From contig CM064872.1 of assembly GCA_032719365.1 (NCBI GenBank), positions 58,828,891 through 58,892,890 on the forward strand: 64,000 nucleotides of DNA, read 5' to 3'. Source of the DNA: Prinsepia uniflora (taxonomy: Eukaryota; Streptophyta; Magnoliopsida; Rosales; Rosaceae). A model generated the notes under the pieces. It was not told the DNA's origin, did no database searches, and worked only from the letters and a program-made list of their open reading frames with translations. Every line of letters begins with the position of its first letter. Position 1 is the stretch's first letter. A program made the translations under genes and the position numbers. Positions 47,607 to 59,932 of this stretch are shown in pieces.

Positions 47607-50565
47607 TGATACATCCCGTACTGGAAATACAAATTGGAAATTTAGGAAATTTACCTTTTTACCCAATTAAACTATTTGGATTTTTATTTGGGCCTGTGTA
47701 GAATTAATTAACGAACTTGGCCCTAGAGAATCTCAGTTCCGGGGGTCCAACCCCATAACACAAATTGTCTTCCTTGTTGGGTCTTAATAAATCCTGGTAG
47801 GAAACCCAAGCCCACTAATAATTAGCCGTAGAATCTGCTTAGTTTAGTGGCTGGTTGAACGTATTCTAATTAACCCAATGACCAATCCACAAGGCCCACT
47901 CTTAAAACCAGCCCAAGAACCCAAAGGCCATTTGTATCCCTTGTCCATGTTCCTAAAATTTTGATGCCTTCGTACGACATCCCTTCTTCCTCACCGGAAT
48001 CCCCTTGCTCAGACAAAAACACACGACCATCTTCATGTTGTTGCCCTCATCACTTTGTGATCATGACCACTATTCTCTAATTCTCACCTCAATCATCATC
48101 AAGATATTGCTCGAGGGAAGGAGCCCCATCGACGACGGTGAAATTGTCAATCCCTGTTATTGTGACCAATGTTGATTGAAACAGAGCTCCTATTCATCAT
48201 ATTTCCATCATCCAACACCCTACGACTCATGTGGACATCTCGACGCACTAAGGTAGGCTTCGTCGTCATAGGTCGGCGACAGACCCGAATCAGACCCGCA
48301 TGAGCTTGAAGTTTCAATAAGGTAAACCAACATTCTCCATAGTGTGTTTTAGCTTCCCTAGTTCGCAGAGATCGTTCTAAACCCATTGCATGTTTGATTT
48401 GAGGTGTAGAATCATGATAGCAAAGAAGAACCCGAAAACCTGACTTAGACTCGTTCCAGACCCAACATCGACCCGATGGGATTTCAGAGATTTTCAGGGA
48501 TATTCTAACTCCCTTTATTAGACCATTGGAATCCCCTTTTCGATATCCTTCTAGTGAGATATTTTCATATGGTTTCTGATACACGCACGCCGGCAACGAC
48601 GACGGTCGGAAATCGCGGGCAACTGGAAACTAGGTTGCCCTGCAACATCCCTCAAGTAACTTCCTTGAAACCTTAACCTTCACCATCTACTCCGTCTAAT
48701 TGAGAGGAACATAACCACGTGTTTGCATGTTGTTTGGGTGAGTGAACGACGAAGAAGGACCTCGCTAGAATACGCAGAAAAATCTAGATTTATTGATTAC
48801 TCACATTGAATAGATGTAGATGGGTGGGTTGCATGTTGGATTTGAGTTGGAATTGAGAGAAAAACCTCGTCGGAATTTAAGGATTTTTCCGGCGAAAATC
48901 CCAGATTCTGACCACCGTGGATGGTGGAGCTAGCGGTGGTCCGACCGTTGTCTACGTCGGAGCTTCAGCGATGATAGTTAATTGACATTAGTAATAACAG
49001 ATGACTAACGGCGTCTAACGGATGAAATATTCTATGGAATATTCCTGCGTGTGTGAGCCGCATGCGTGGAATAATGACGCGTGCGTGTAGGCGTGTGGCC
49101 ACGCGTGGTTGGCCCGTGTGGACTCATGCTAGCGCGTAGCGGCACGTGGGTCACCTTCTTGAGCCCAGGATGGCACGTGGTGGTGCGTGAGGCCTTTCTC
49201 TGGCCCACAGCAGCGCGTGGGAACTGATTCAGACCATTTTAAGCTATTTTGAATAGTTTTTTAACCCTAAAAAGGCACGTAGAGCCAATTTTTCTTATCC
49301 AACAGCGTATGGTCACTGTTTTCTAGGGTCCCGGCCATTCGTAAACTTTTATAGGACTTCGGTAAGTATTTCTAAGAATCATTTTGGACTACCCTTAAGG
49401 GGTTTAACCTATGGAATGAACGTTGAGGTGATTTTAACCCTTGTGATTGGTCTCCTTAGGGATGGACCGAGTTTGGAGCTTATGAGTGGGTTGATTTGTT
49501 GGGTGATCTGACTCCCCAACCAGTGTGAGTGGACCCCCTTCCCTAAGCTAGTGTTTATACTATTTATTACTCGCACGTTTTACAATGTTACACATTATTG
49601 AGCATGCATGATTTACTTGTGATAGTTGTGACATATGATCATGAGGAAGTGTGACTGTGCATATCCGATCATGTTTATCTACGACAATATGGTAAGTGCG
49701 CATAGTTGCATGTATCGAGTCACATATTGTATTGCATGAGAGTCCCCGGGGCATTGACGAGATTGAGATAAAGATAGAACCCACTTAGGAGTTGCTGGTA
49801 TCTAGTACCCATCTGTAGGTCACAGACCAGTCCTCCACGTGATCACCCACATGCGATGCTCACTATGCTAGTTAAAAACGCGTCAGTCCTGTCCCCGAGC
49901 TCTAGGGGATTTGAGGTGACGATGCTTAGCACCCAATCCACCATGTGGTCGAGGTACACAGGCAAGTTACCTAATTGTGTTACGAGTATGAGACTCGATG
50001 TGAGTCAAGAGCAATTTGATGTGGGTTGATATTGTGACATATTCATGATTTTTGCATGGCTCATTTGTGCATATTGGTTTAATTACTATTTTATGATGGA
50101 TATTATGTTCCTCATATTACGTGCAAGTATGTTGTAAATGTTTTTGGGTTTTATACTAAAACGATGGGTTAAATGTTGCTTATTGAAAATAGTTTTACAC
50201 TGAAATAATAACTCCACTTACCCTTTTTTGTTTTAAACCCCTCAGGTTAATGTGGCACGCGCGCACTTCGAGGAGTTTGATTGCTGCTCTAACACTTACT
50301 CCCGGGGCGGAGTAAATTTGATGGTAAGAACGGGTATTGGTAGGTAATGTCGTAGTGTATGATCATCAATTCATTTCGTCCATGCTCTAAACTTCCGCTG
50401 TTGGGTGAAATATGCTCGGTTTTCACCAGGTAGGTTTCACCCAACTCTTTTAAACGCGTCGATTTAACTTAAATGGTTTCGTCATCTGGACATCATCGTT
50501 CAGATTTCGGCCAGCATGCCTCGACCTTCGTGCCATAAATGGACTTTCCGGGTCGGGGTGTGTCA
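47607..50565 (+). mobile_element. Solo LTR of a second family, perfect target duplication GTTAT
   Basis: 2959 bp, TGATACATCCCGTACTGG to GGTCGGGGTGTGTCA. GTTAT lies at 47602-47606 and 50566-50570. Its ends and interior differ from the TGTAACGACCCG group, but it shares GCGCGTG-rich sequence (49060-49215). A 149-codon minus-strand frame (48147-48596) resembles nothing known and lies in the LTR, so it is not called. Confidence 0.9.
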
Positions 50566-50816
50566 GTTATGGTCAAATTTTATGTTTCCTTTAAGGCTTT
50601 AATACACAAGGTGTTTTGGTCAAGTTTTATGCTTCCTTTAAGGCTTTAATACTCAACATGCTATGGTCAATTTACATGCTCAATCATTTTATGCTCTGAC
50701 ATACTCTCAAACATACATCAAAAGTCGCAAAGACCATTTTCATTACATTGAAAAAAAAAAAGAATGAATCCATTAAACATACATCTTAGTACAAGCTTGA
50801 CCATCCATTGCACAAA

Positions 50817-51767
50817 CTATTCTAACTTACGGTTTGCACCTTCCACATATATGATTCCAACACATACAAGGCAAACAAACATAAGACCAATCCTAAGCTT
50901 AAAAACCTTCCTTTTCTCAATCAACAATTGATCCTCTCCCCTATCAAGCTTCCTTAGCAAACCGGGAATTATTATCGTTGACATTTTACACATCTTCGAA
51001 TCTAACCATTCCCAAAAATCACAGCCTTTGCCACAACTTCTGTAACCCCTAACATGCATTATCAAACCGATTTTCATTTGCATACGTACAAATCAAATTG
51101 AAATTTCAAATCAATTTTTATCAATTTTTCCAACTCATACTTGTTTCAAACATATCAGCATCAACCTTACCACAAATCCAACTTTCTTAGCTAAAAACCC
51201 CAATTTAACCAATGTTTTGAATCATAGCTCAAATCCCTAATCAAAACCCTAAATTGAAAATTAGAATCATAGCTGCAGCAACCTTACCACAAACCCAACA
51301 TACAACCGAAAATTTGAAACCACCAATTCGAAAATTTGAATCATAGCGCAACCACCTAAACCCTAAAAAAAAATTGAAACCACCAATTAAAACATTTGAA
51401 TTTGAAAATTTGAATCCAAGCCCAACCACCTAAACCCTAAATCAAAAATTTGAAACCACCAATTCGAAAATTTGAATCATAGCCCACCTAAACCCCAAAC
51501 CAAAAATTTGAAACCACCAATTAGAAAATTTGAATCATAGCTCAACCACCTAAACCCTAAACCGAATAAGAAACCTAGAAACACATCAATTTTTTCATAA
51601 CCAAATCAGTTTAAACTCACAACCAAATCAGAAATTTTCTCTACCCGACCATCTGGACAAACAAGAAATCTCCTCCTTGGGTTTTCATTGGTCCATGAGG
51701 TATTGATTGTAGCAACCTTCCCACAAAGGCATCTTCGCTGCTCCTCCCACCCTCCACTCTCTTCCAT
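50817..51767 (-). pseudogene. GRF-type zinc-finger gene inside the MULE, two exons
   Basis: Exon 1 starts at ATG 51767 (MEESGG...) and encodes CLCGKVATINTSWTNENPRR then RFLVCPDGR, reaching a possible donor at 51644. Exon 2 (about 51039-50817) encodes SCGKGCDFWEWLDSKMC, a charged LLRKLDRGEDQLLIEKR helix and a hydrophobic segment LRIGLMFVCLVCVGIIYV before the stop. The C-x-C...NP.RRF..C...C.FF.W.D..MC order is the GRF zinc finger, a small nucleic-acid-binding domain common in plant proteins that often end in a membrane-like helix. The GT-AG pairs I can find join the exons out of phase, so an indel or unusual splice is needed and the gene may be dead. The intron holds a tandem repeat. Confidence 0.6.
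51246..51563. repeat. About 65-bp tandem repeat in the GRF-gene intron
   Basis: About four degenerate units combine AAATTTGAAACCACCAATT, AAAATTTGAATCATAGC and CAACCACCTAAACCCTAAA. The CCTAAACCCTAAA words resemble telomere repeats but occur once per unit only. Confidence 0.75.
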
Positions 51768-52128
51768 ATCTCGACCTCCCTACCTCGCTGCAACTCCATT
51801 CCTTCTCAATTCTACCTGACCATTTCATTCTTACTCGACCATTGTAGCAACTTTACCAGACCATTTGCTTCTTACTCAACCTCCCTACCTCGCTGCAATC
51901 TCTATTACTCCTCCTTCAAAATATGACTAAAATACACACCTAAATACTTCCACGTAGATGACACATATGCACTCCTCTGGACGTTAAAACGGAGGTAGTT
52001 AGTTGGTGCAACGGTTTTGATATTGCTACCGCTCTGGAGTATTTTGAGTCAAAATTTGGTTCTGAGTATATTTTGAGAATCATTAACTATTGTTCTAGGT
52101 GCATTTTAAGTGATAATTCAAAATAAAA

Positions 52129-52283
52129 TATATTTGTCCCATCCATCCGAGGCTCAGCCTGAAATCACTGGAACAGCCCCCTAGACTCAAATATACACTT
52201 CCATACCATTTCAGGCTTCATTTTTTTTAACACACAGACACTTCCTCGTCCTCGCTGCTTCCAGGCTCTGCAGCGGCAGCAGC
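52129..52283 (+). promoter_or_regulatory. Short 5' flank of the CCDC47 homologue
   Basis: Only 155 bp separate the MULE target duplication from the start codon. A perfect 10-bp inverted repeat, AGCCTGAAAT (52156-52165) and ATTTCAGGCT (52208-52217), lies here. A T-run then pyrimidine-rich leader precedes the ATG. No clear TATA box is seen, so the promoter may lie within the MULE end. Confidence 0.4.
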
Positions 52284-55200
52284 ATGGCCTTACTCTCTCT
52301 CCCACGCCTCCTTACTCTCCTCTCCCTCCTCCTCTCTCCCTTCCTCCTCTCCCATCTCTCCTCCTCCACCGCCGTCCTCGTCGATTCCCACTTCGAAGGC
52401 TTCGATGAGCCCGATGACGTCGACGATGCCGATGACGACGACTCCTCACTTCCTATTACCACTCTCAACCGTCGAACCCAGACAACCCTCACTACCCCCT
52501 CCCAACCCGACCCACCTCCCTCCTCGGATTACTCCCAACCCGAAACGGATCCCAATTCAATTCCCACTTCGGAATCGCCGTCAACCGATCTTCCTAAGCC
52601 CTCCTCCACCAACTTCGAGTACTGGGATGAAGACGAGTTTGAAGGCGTGCCCATCCAATCTCAGCAACCAGAACAACAACAACAACAACAGAAGCAGCAA
52701 CAGCAACCGCCCCTCGATAACCCCACAATCACTGAAAATGACACTCACTCCTCCGATTCCGATCCCAAACTCTCCACCGACCCCAAGCCCCCAGCGGGTC
52801 GAAGATCGTTCGTGGTCGAGATCGCTTGCGGAGTGTTCCTGATCGTGTTCCTCATCAACTACTTCACTGGAAAGCGGGTGAACGAGACTATCGCCCTAGC
52901 TTGGGCGACAAAGTTCGCAACAAAAGACTCCATTTTCGAGAAGAACTTCAGCCTTTTGGGCGTCGGAGATGGCGGGGATGGTGACGACTCGCCCTTACTC
53001 TTGAAAGAAGGGCAGAACGTGTTCAAATTCTATGCAAGTGGGCGGAGATGCTGCCAGGGGCTTTTAGCTACGATGGAGCTCAAGAGCCGCCACGATTTGA
53101 TCTCCTCAATTTTCAACATAGTGGTGCCCAATAAAGACGAGATTAATCTCGAGGTCTATATGAATGATGATTGCATGGACCACGTAGTTTTTGCTGTGGC
53201 CAGGAAGAAGGCGGCCAAAGCAATGCAGAAGGAGGTTAGGGACTTGCAGAAGTTCGCTGGCATAGTATCCCCGCCGACTGGAAGAAAGTGGGTTGCTGAG
53301 GACTTGGCCGTTATCTCTGAGTCGAAGGAGGTGGCTGGCGATTTGATCACTGAAGCTGTGCTTGATCAGGTTGGTTGATTTTCTTATTGAAATTTTGGCA
53401 CCGTTCTGATTTATCTGTTTTATGGTTGCATTAAGATTAGATTTTATTTATTTTTTGTTGGGTGTTCCCTCTTATTTGTTTGCAATTAGTGTTTGTTTAG
53501 GCTTTTGATTGTATGGACTTTATTTGATACGTGATTATGTGTTTGAATGTATGCTGTAAAGGCTACATCAGAAATTTGGATCGCAGGTTTATGAGTTGTC
53601 AATAGTTTTAATCTTCGCACTCTTTCAATCCTCATCAATAAAATATATAAATCAAAGTTTGGGAAGAATCAAAGATTGAATTAGAAATTTGAATGGATGG
53701 TTTTGAAGGTTTACAATTTATGGTAGCGAGTGATAAGGACGAGAGGATAGAAAATTCATACCATAGTTTCATAAATTATTCAAATGAAAACTCTTTGAAA
53801 TAAAACAAAAGCTTTTGAAATCATTACAAATCAGTAATAAAAATAATACAAAATCTAGATGAAAACTCCTTGAAATCAAGAAAAAACATATCTGTTGAAA
53901 CCCAACAGATTTCAAACCCATTAAAATCATTTAAAACCCATCAAAATCTAAATTGAATGCACCCTCTTTATTTATGTTTTGTTGGGTTTGCCCTCTTTTT
54001 TGTTTGCAATGAGTGTTTGTTTAGGCTTTTGATTGTATGGACTTTATTTGATACGTGATTATGTGTTTGAATGTAGGTTGTAAAGGCTGCATGCACTAAC
54101 GATGTAGTAATGAGATTCTGTTTTACTGCAATGATATTGATGAACCCAATATAAACCTAAGGGAAATGGCCAAACATAGGGTTTAAGCGCCGATTCAACC
54201 AGTGAATAATTAAATACTCTAAAAGTTAAAAGTACATCGTGAATTTTTTTCAGTTTAAAGATTTTCAAAAACTTTGTTCTCTGCATTTGTCTTTTATCTG
54301 TTGTATGGCCGTAACGGTAGATATCATACCTAGAGCTGATACGGTGTTGCGTTTGAGTAAATTATGGCCGCTGCAAATTTTATCTCCATGCAGATGTGAA
54401 ATTTGTGTATTACTGGACAATAGTCTCATCCCTTGTCAGACTAAAAAATATTTGAGATGTTAAATGATCTTCTATCCTTTTAACCTAACCGGGGCGGGCA
54501 TAAACTGGTCCCTTGTTTAAGTTTGGTCTGCTGCCTGCCAGCTTTTCAAACTGTTTTAATTTAGCAGCGGATGAGAGATGTCTGCAAGTAATGTGCAACC
54601 CTTCCTTTGCATTTGAGAATTCTGCGTTGTTTTTAGTCACAGACTCACAGTATGTTTGTCACTACGTACTACTTCGAACTTTATTTGCAATCTAGGGTAT
54701 ATCTCTTATCGGTACCTTTGTAGGAGAGGCTGTGAGAATGATATACCACCTTTTCTCTCTTACCAAATTGTCAAATTTTGTTACTTTTATTTTATGTCTG
54801 CCGATTTGCTCCACGCAGATTTTAAATAATAAAAGGAAGAGTAGAACACAGCTAAGCTCTTCCCTTCAACAAGTCAATCGCCTATACTAACATATTTTTA
54901 GCCCAAGATCCTATTCAATCTTCTTGATTGCAGGACATTGAATCTGGATTTACTTTGAATCTATAAGTGAGTCTTGGTCAGACAAGATTACAGGCCAGGG
55001 TCTCTAGATGATTGCCAGTTTCATTGCCATACCTAGCTTCATGCAGCTAGGATAAATGGGGTCTTTGTTACATATTTCTGGTCCTTTTTTTTTTCCTTGT
55101 GTTACTATTGACTTCTATGTATTTTATCGGATGTCCGGGTCTCTTGGGAATTGAAAATCATATTCAACCATATCATAATGCTCTTGATTCCAGACTTGCA

Positions 55201-55810
55201 CTGTTATACCGTACCTGGGTAAAGGTTGAAACTTTTGTAATTGTATAGCCCCCATATTGAAGCATCTGTTATTTGCAGGTTTTTGGTGAGAAAGCCTTTC
55301 AGAAATTTGGAAAGGGGTTCATCTACATGCATTTTTCAGATCAGCATCCAGGCACACACAAGAAGATGCTATTGTTTAAGTTTGCCCTACCAGATGCCAA
55401 TAACATGGCTGATATTACTCGTTTGGTGGCTCTGGTACCTTACTATATTGATCTGATTGGGCGCTACAAGCTAAGTAGTCAGGTGGGTCAGCCTCCACTT
55501 ATATTGTTGAATGATGTTTAGAACAAAAGTTTCCCGGCCCTTAGATCTTATTTTGTATTCCTGATATGTGCAAACGCAGGCTAGATCCAAGACAGAAGCA
55601 ATAAGGTCAAAGTCTGCCCAAGAGGCGTTCAAGGAACTCCAAAATGCCAGGCAAGAAGCCTTGCAACGAAAGAAGGCGGAGAGGAAAAAGATGATGGAGG
55701 AGGCAGAAGCTAAGCTCAGTGCAGAGAGTATTCGCAAGAAAGAAGCAAAAGAGCGTGCTCGTCAGATGAAGAAGGCCATGCCCAAAATTAAAATGACCCG
55801 TGCTAGCTAG
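52284..55810 (+). CDS. CCDC47: CCDC47/DUF1682 family ER membrane protein (At5g49945-like)
   Basis: Three exons: 52284-53369, 55279-55482 and 55580-55810. All join in phase 0 with GT...AG introns (1909 and 97 bp). The predicted product is 506 residues. Residues 1-30 form a signal peptide (MALLSLPRLLTLLSLLL...). A luminal acidic region follows (DEPDDVDDADDDD, about 39-53), with a Gln run (about 125-141) and a transmembrane helix at about 176-194 (FVVEIACGVFLIVFLINYF). The conserved DUF1682 core spans about 200-430 (SLLGVG, FYASGRRCCQGLL, VYMNDDCMDHVVFAVARKK, GKGFIYMHFSDQHPG). A basic coiled-coil C-terminus (RQEALQRKKAERKKMMEEAE...) completes it. Family members sit in the ER membrane; animal CCDC47 works in the PAT complex, which chaperones multipass membrane proteins. 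That role is inferred here from homology. The ATG is the first in frame before the signal peptide. A MULE ends 156 bp upstream of the ATG. Confidence 0.95.
53445..54095 (+). repeat. Direct repeat of about 128 bp in intron 1
   Basis: 53445-53572 and 53968-54095 are nearly identical (GTTTGTTTAGGCTTTTGATT, TTTGATACGTGATTATGTGT and flanks). They bracket about 395 bp of AT-rich sequence with no recognisable element. Confidence 0.85.
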
Positions 55811-55904
55811 TCCTTTGATTTTCCTTGTCGTCGGTTCTTCTTCATCTTCATTTAGCATCTCTCATGATATTAGTTGAGTCTTGGCTCTTGCCTGCCGTAA
55901 GTTT

Positions 55905-56585
55905 TAGGGGTGGGCATATAGAACCGAAAAATCGAAATTATACCGTTCCAGATTAGTTTAAACTGAAAAAAATACTGAATAGTAAAATCGATGTGATGAT
56001 TGGTATGATACCAAATTCAAGTCGGTACGGTTTCGGTTGGTTTCGAGATTTTGAAAAATCGTCTTATACCAATATTGAATTGAATTAGCATTTTTTTTAA
56101 ATAACTAAAACTATTTTTGGGTTGATATAGCAATCATTTATTAAAAATTATTATGAATTCTCTTGGCATAATGGTAATAAATTTATCTAATTAAAATTAG
56201 TTTGTCTACTATATTTGAAAATAGTCTTGTTGGACTACATTAGAAATTATTTTTCTTAACCTAAATACTAGCAACAGTAATAGTCACATAAAGAGTTGAC
56301 ATCATAATTCCTCATTAATAGTGGAAACCAAAAAAAAATTGTTAATCGAGTATTTGTTATATTATAAACCATAATTCCTCATTAGCATTCACTTAAATTC
56401 TAAATCCATAAAATTTTGGTTCAAATTCGAAACCGTATCGAAATCATACCGAATTTAATCGGTATGGTACAATCCGATATTAATTTCAAATTGTAAAATA
56501 CTGAATCGTACCGAACCGATTAAAATTAAATGGTATAATTTCGATCTCACCAAATATCATACTATATCAAACCGTGCCTAACCTA
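55905..56585. mobile_element. hAT-like MITE
   Basis: It starts TAGGGGTGGGCAT and ends TGCCTAACCTA, an imperfect inverted pair of hAT type. Flanks GTAAGTTT (55897-55904) and CTAAGTTT (56586-56593) match at 7 of 8, as expected for an 8-bp target duplication. The interior is rich in AAACCGTA/ATACCGAA words with self-complementarity and no coding frame. It lies about 95 bp after the CCDC47-homologue stop, probably within its 3' UTR or just beyond. Confidence 0.65.
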
Positions 56586-56593
56586 CTAAGTTT

Positions 56594-57987
56594 TTATTCC
56601 AAAACAAACCCTTGCAGCTGCGTACTGTAACTGTCTGAATTAGTTCGTCTCTAATAGCAGTAGGTTTTGATCCGATCAAAAAAAATAGTAGTAGGTTTTG
56701 AATGTATTAATATTTCATGCTCTCCTGCGATTTGTTTGTCGACATTTTCCAAAGCCATTTGTGCGTTTCTAGTGTAACTAAGTTCATTGGCTGTAGGGAC
56801 CATGTCACAAGGGTATTTCAGTCCTGTAATTTCATTTTTTTTTTTACTTTTTTTGTAGGAAAGGAATTACTTTTTGTAAAATATGATCTTCTGAATTTAT
56901 ACGATTATTTGCTAATGCACTTTCCTATAGCATGAAGGGACGCTGTGAAATTATAAGGAATTTGTGCATACAATTGAAACTAGGAGTCCCTTTGTTGGGA
57001 AATTAGGAGATATTTTAGTTTTTGGGGAATTGATAAAAATAGGTGGTTTGTCAAAAATTTATTCAAAAATAGAAATATCAAATTTTTTTTATAGAACTAC
57101 ACATTATATTTATGTACATTATAATAATTCTATTCTCACCATCTTACAAAAGAGGAGGCCAAGCGAGTTCCTCCGAGTGTGACTTGAAATTTTTTCCTCC
57201 TAAATCTTGCTACTTAGGCACCTAACATTTGAGAGAGCACTCATCTTCACATTGCTCTCATCTTCTTCCTTCCCTCATCTTCTCATCGCTCTCATCTTCT
57301 CATCGCTCTCATCTTCTTAGCGCTCTTATTTTCTCATCGCTCCCATCTTCTCATCGCTTTTGGTCATCATCACCTATGAACCAATTAGTTCATCTTTCAT
57401 CTTTCTATGTCTCTAGTTTTTGTCTTAATCAACATTTTGTGTGTTTTGTGTTTGATGATTTTGTTTATATATGTGTTGGGCATTCAAAAAATTAAAGCAA
57501 ATAATCAATTAGGGAGTGAGTAAGATGAATTTGCAGGTGTGAGGTTAGGAAGATGATGCTGGGTTGGAGGCTATAGAAATCATTTTCGAATCTGCGGATC
57601 TAATATGAGAATAGATCTAATCTCATAATGTCTCAATAGTCCAGTCGTCTTATAAGGCGCCTATAGTCGAGTAGTCCTTTAGTGTGCCCTTATGAGCATG
57701 TAGTCCTATAATGCCCCAATAGTCCTCTAGTCCTATAGTGCCCCTATAATCAAATAGATCGATACCGCCCTTATGGTCCTGTTGTCTTATATAGCACTAA
57801 TAGTCCTACAGTGCCCCTATAGTCCTATAGTCTTATAGTGCTCGAATGTTCATGCAATCTACTTTAAGTACTGTATTGAAATTTAATTTGAATGTAATAA
57901 ATGTTAGTGTATGAAATTTCAGAAATGAAATCGGTTGCAATTATGATTTGTTTCAACGGAAAATGGTTGAGGTCTTGAAATAATTAA
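56594..57987. other. Intergenic sequence with two degenerate tandem repeats
   Basis: No gene was found. 57240-57365 is a pyrimidine-rich repeat of about 15 bp (TCTCATCGCTCTCATCT). 57630-57850 is a degenerate repeat of ATAGTCCTATAGTGCCCCT-like units. The left end of the following MULE probably lies here, but I could not place it. Confidence 0.6.
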
Positions 57988-59932
57988 ATGTATGAAGGGG
58001 GCGATATGAAAGACATTATAGTACCAAGATCTATAATGTTTACTGACCTTATAAATTGCGCTCGCCTTATTTCCCAACCAAACAATCATGCTAAAATACT
58101 CAGTTTGAAGTTCTCAGTCCCTGTAACATACATTGACTACAAGCATGTTAAAATTTCAGATGATGATGTCCAACATTTCTTGAGGTACTCAATTAAGACC
58201 ATAGAATCCAAAGTTATGCTCGTACTAGTTGGTAGAGAAGAAACAGAAGTGGAAAGTGGTAGAGGGATGAATTTGAAGAGGACGAGGGAAAGTGGTCATT
58301 TAGCTCCAAATGCAACTAGCATAGATGAGAGTAGTCAAGTTAATTATCCACAAGAATACGAATGTAATTCAACATCAAAGATAGAAGCTTGGGGATAATT
58401 CCATAAAAATGATTGATTTTGACGGACTTCTTGACAATGATGCAGAAGGTTTCGATGTACAAAGGGACTTAGTGGACAGGCAGTATTCATCTCCATTGAA
58501 GCATGAAGATGCGACATTATCTTAAAGTTCTATTCTAGAAAATGGAAGACAAGAATCGAAGTAGCATACAACTAATTTGGAGTTCATGAATGAAGAAGAA
58601 GACAATTGTGATAATGGATACCCAACAGTAAATTGGTCTTTAGGGTTAGTAGTGGGTAAAATGTTTTCATCAAAGAAAGCGTTGAAAAAGGAGTAATAGC
58701 TAGCAGCAATTAGAGGTCACTTTGAGTACAAAGTTACTCATTCCTTCAAGGGCCGATTGAGGGTTTATTGTTTATAGACTAGGTGTCGCGTGTTCGTACA
58801 CATCGGATTAGGGACAAAAACTTCACAATTTCCAAATACAATTCATTTTATGAATGTGATCTTCAGTTTTTAAATGACAGCCATCGTGAAGCATTTGTAG
58901 CCTTAATTGGAGATTCTTTCAAAATGAAGCTTAAGGATTCACGCAAATATATACATGTTGAATGACTTAAGGATGGATGTGAACATAACCTTGGTGTTAG
59001 AGTTAATTAGGGCAAAGGAATTGACTTTAGAGTTAATTATGGGGTCACGAGAAGACTAGTACACACTTCTACCTGATTATTGTTATTAATTGGAACGAAT
59101 AAATACGAGCACGAAGACACACATCCAAACTGATAAACAAAAAAACAATTTCTTATATTTTTTATGGCAATTGATGCATGTGTAAAAGAGTTTTGGTCTT
59201 CAATGCGACTGGTTATTGTTGTTAACGGGCCTTATTTGAAGTGCAAGTATAAGGGTGTATTTTTTGTTGCAACACTTTCAATGATAATCACAACATTTAT
59301 CCCCATGCATTTAGAATTTGGGATTTGGATACGAATACTTCATTGGAGTGATTTTTCAGTAAATTTCTACCTACCTTTGGTGAGAGTTCAAATCTTGTTA
59401 CCATTTCTGATAGGAATATAAGCATTGTGAATGTGTTGATGATAAAATTTCCTTTCATAGAACATGTTTTCTATTTCTACTATATGAGGACTTTTGTCAA
59501 TTGAAAATGAAGGATGAATTGCTGATGTATTTTGAGCAAGCTGCAAAATCTTATCATATTGCTAAATTTGATCGTTATTTCCGAAAGATTGCAGCAAACC
59601 CAAGAGTAGACAAATATCTTAAAGAAGCAGGTTTTCAAAGGTGGTCAAAGGCTTATATGGATGGGCGTCGTTACAACGACGTGACAACTAACATTGCTGA
59701 ATCTGTGAACTCTGTTCTTCGATGTGCGAGTATTCTTCTAGTAGTACATTTGATAGATAAGACTGTTAATGTTCTTGTGAAGTGGTTTAGAAAATGTTGT
59801 GATTTGACTATAAAGTATACTACTATTATGTGCCCTATTTTGTGGGAAAGAAGTTGAGAACTAGAGTTGAGGATGCTGCTAGAATGAAGGTCATCAGGCT
59901 GAATCAAAATATAACATTCTGGATGGGGATTT
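57988..59932 (+). pseudogene. MuDR-type MULE transposase, first part
   Basis: The N-terminal PB1-like region (about 57988-58398) contains ILSLKFSVPVTYIDYKHVKI. Then come KMFSSKKALKKE, AAIRGHFEYKVTHSFKGRLR and VYC (58650-58770), the usual MuDR DNA-binding lead-in, and NSFYECDLQFLNDSHREAF (about 58840). The MULE catalytic domain follows as VIVVNGPYLKCKYKGVFF (about 59215-59265), a second block SDRNISI (about 59410), then KFDRYFRKIAANPRVDKYL and DVTTNIAESVNSVLR (59570-59720). The usual VxDGAYLKG is VNG here, so the first catalytic Asp is Asn. Many stops and frameshifts are present. A solo LTR cuts the gene at 59933. Confidence 0.85.

Larger units (their letters stand above)
41233..52119 (+). mobile_element. 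MULE with long terminal inverted repeats and 9-bp target duplication
   Basis: The left end (41233 to about 41440) and the inverse of the right end (52119 to about 51930) align over most of their length. Shared blocks include ACTTAAAATGCAC, ATTTTGACTCAAAAT, GTTGCACCAACTAACTA and GTTTTAACGTCCA. AAAATAAAA lies at 41224-41232 and 52120-52128, the 9-bp duplication expected of Mutator-like elements; because it is A-rich the exact end may shift by one base. Without two nested solo LTRs the element is about 5 kb. It carries a broken MuDR-like gene on the plus strand and a GRF zinc-finger gene on the minus strand. No transposase catalytic domain or SWIM finger is visible, so it is probably non-autonomous. 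Confidence 0.8.

Noticed and set aside
48147..48596. 149-codon minus-strand frame
   Set aside because: Inside the 47607-50565 solo LTR; no recognisable motif.
51360..51560. CCTAAACCCTAAA words as an interstitial telomere
   Set aside because: They occur once per 65-bp unit and are not head-to-tail TTTAGGG repeats.
52405..52842. 145-codon frame overlapping exon 1 of the CCDC47 homologue
   Set aside because: Out-of-frame shadow of a Pro/Ser/Gln-rich coding region.
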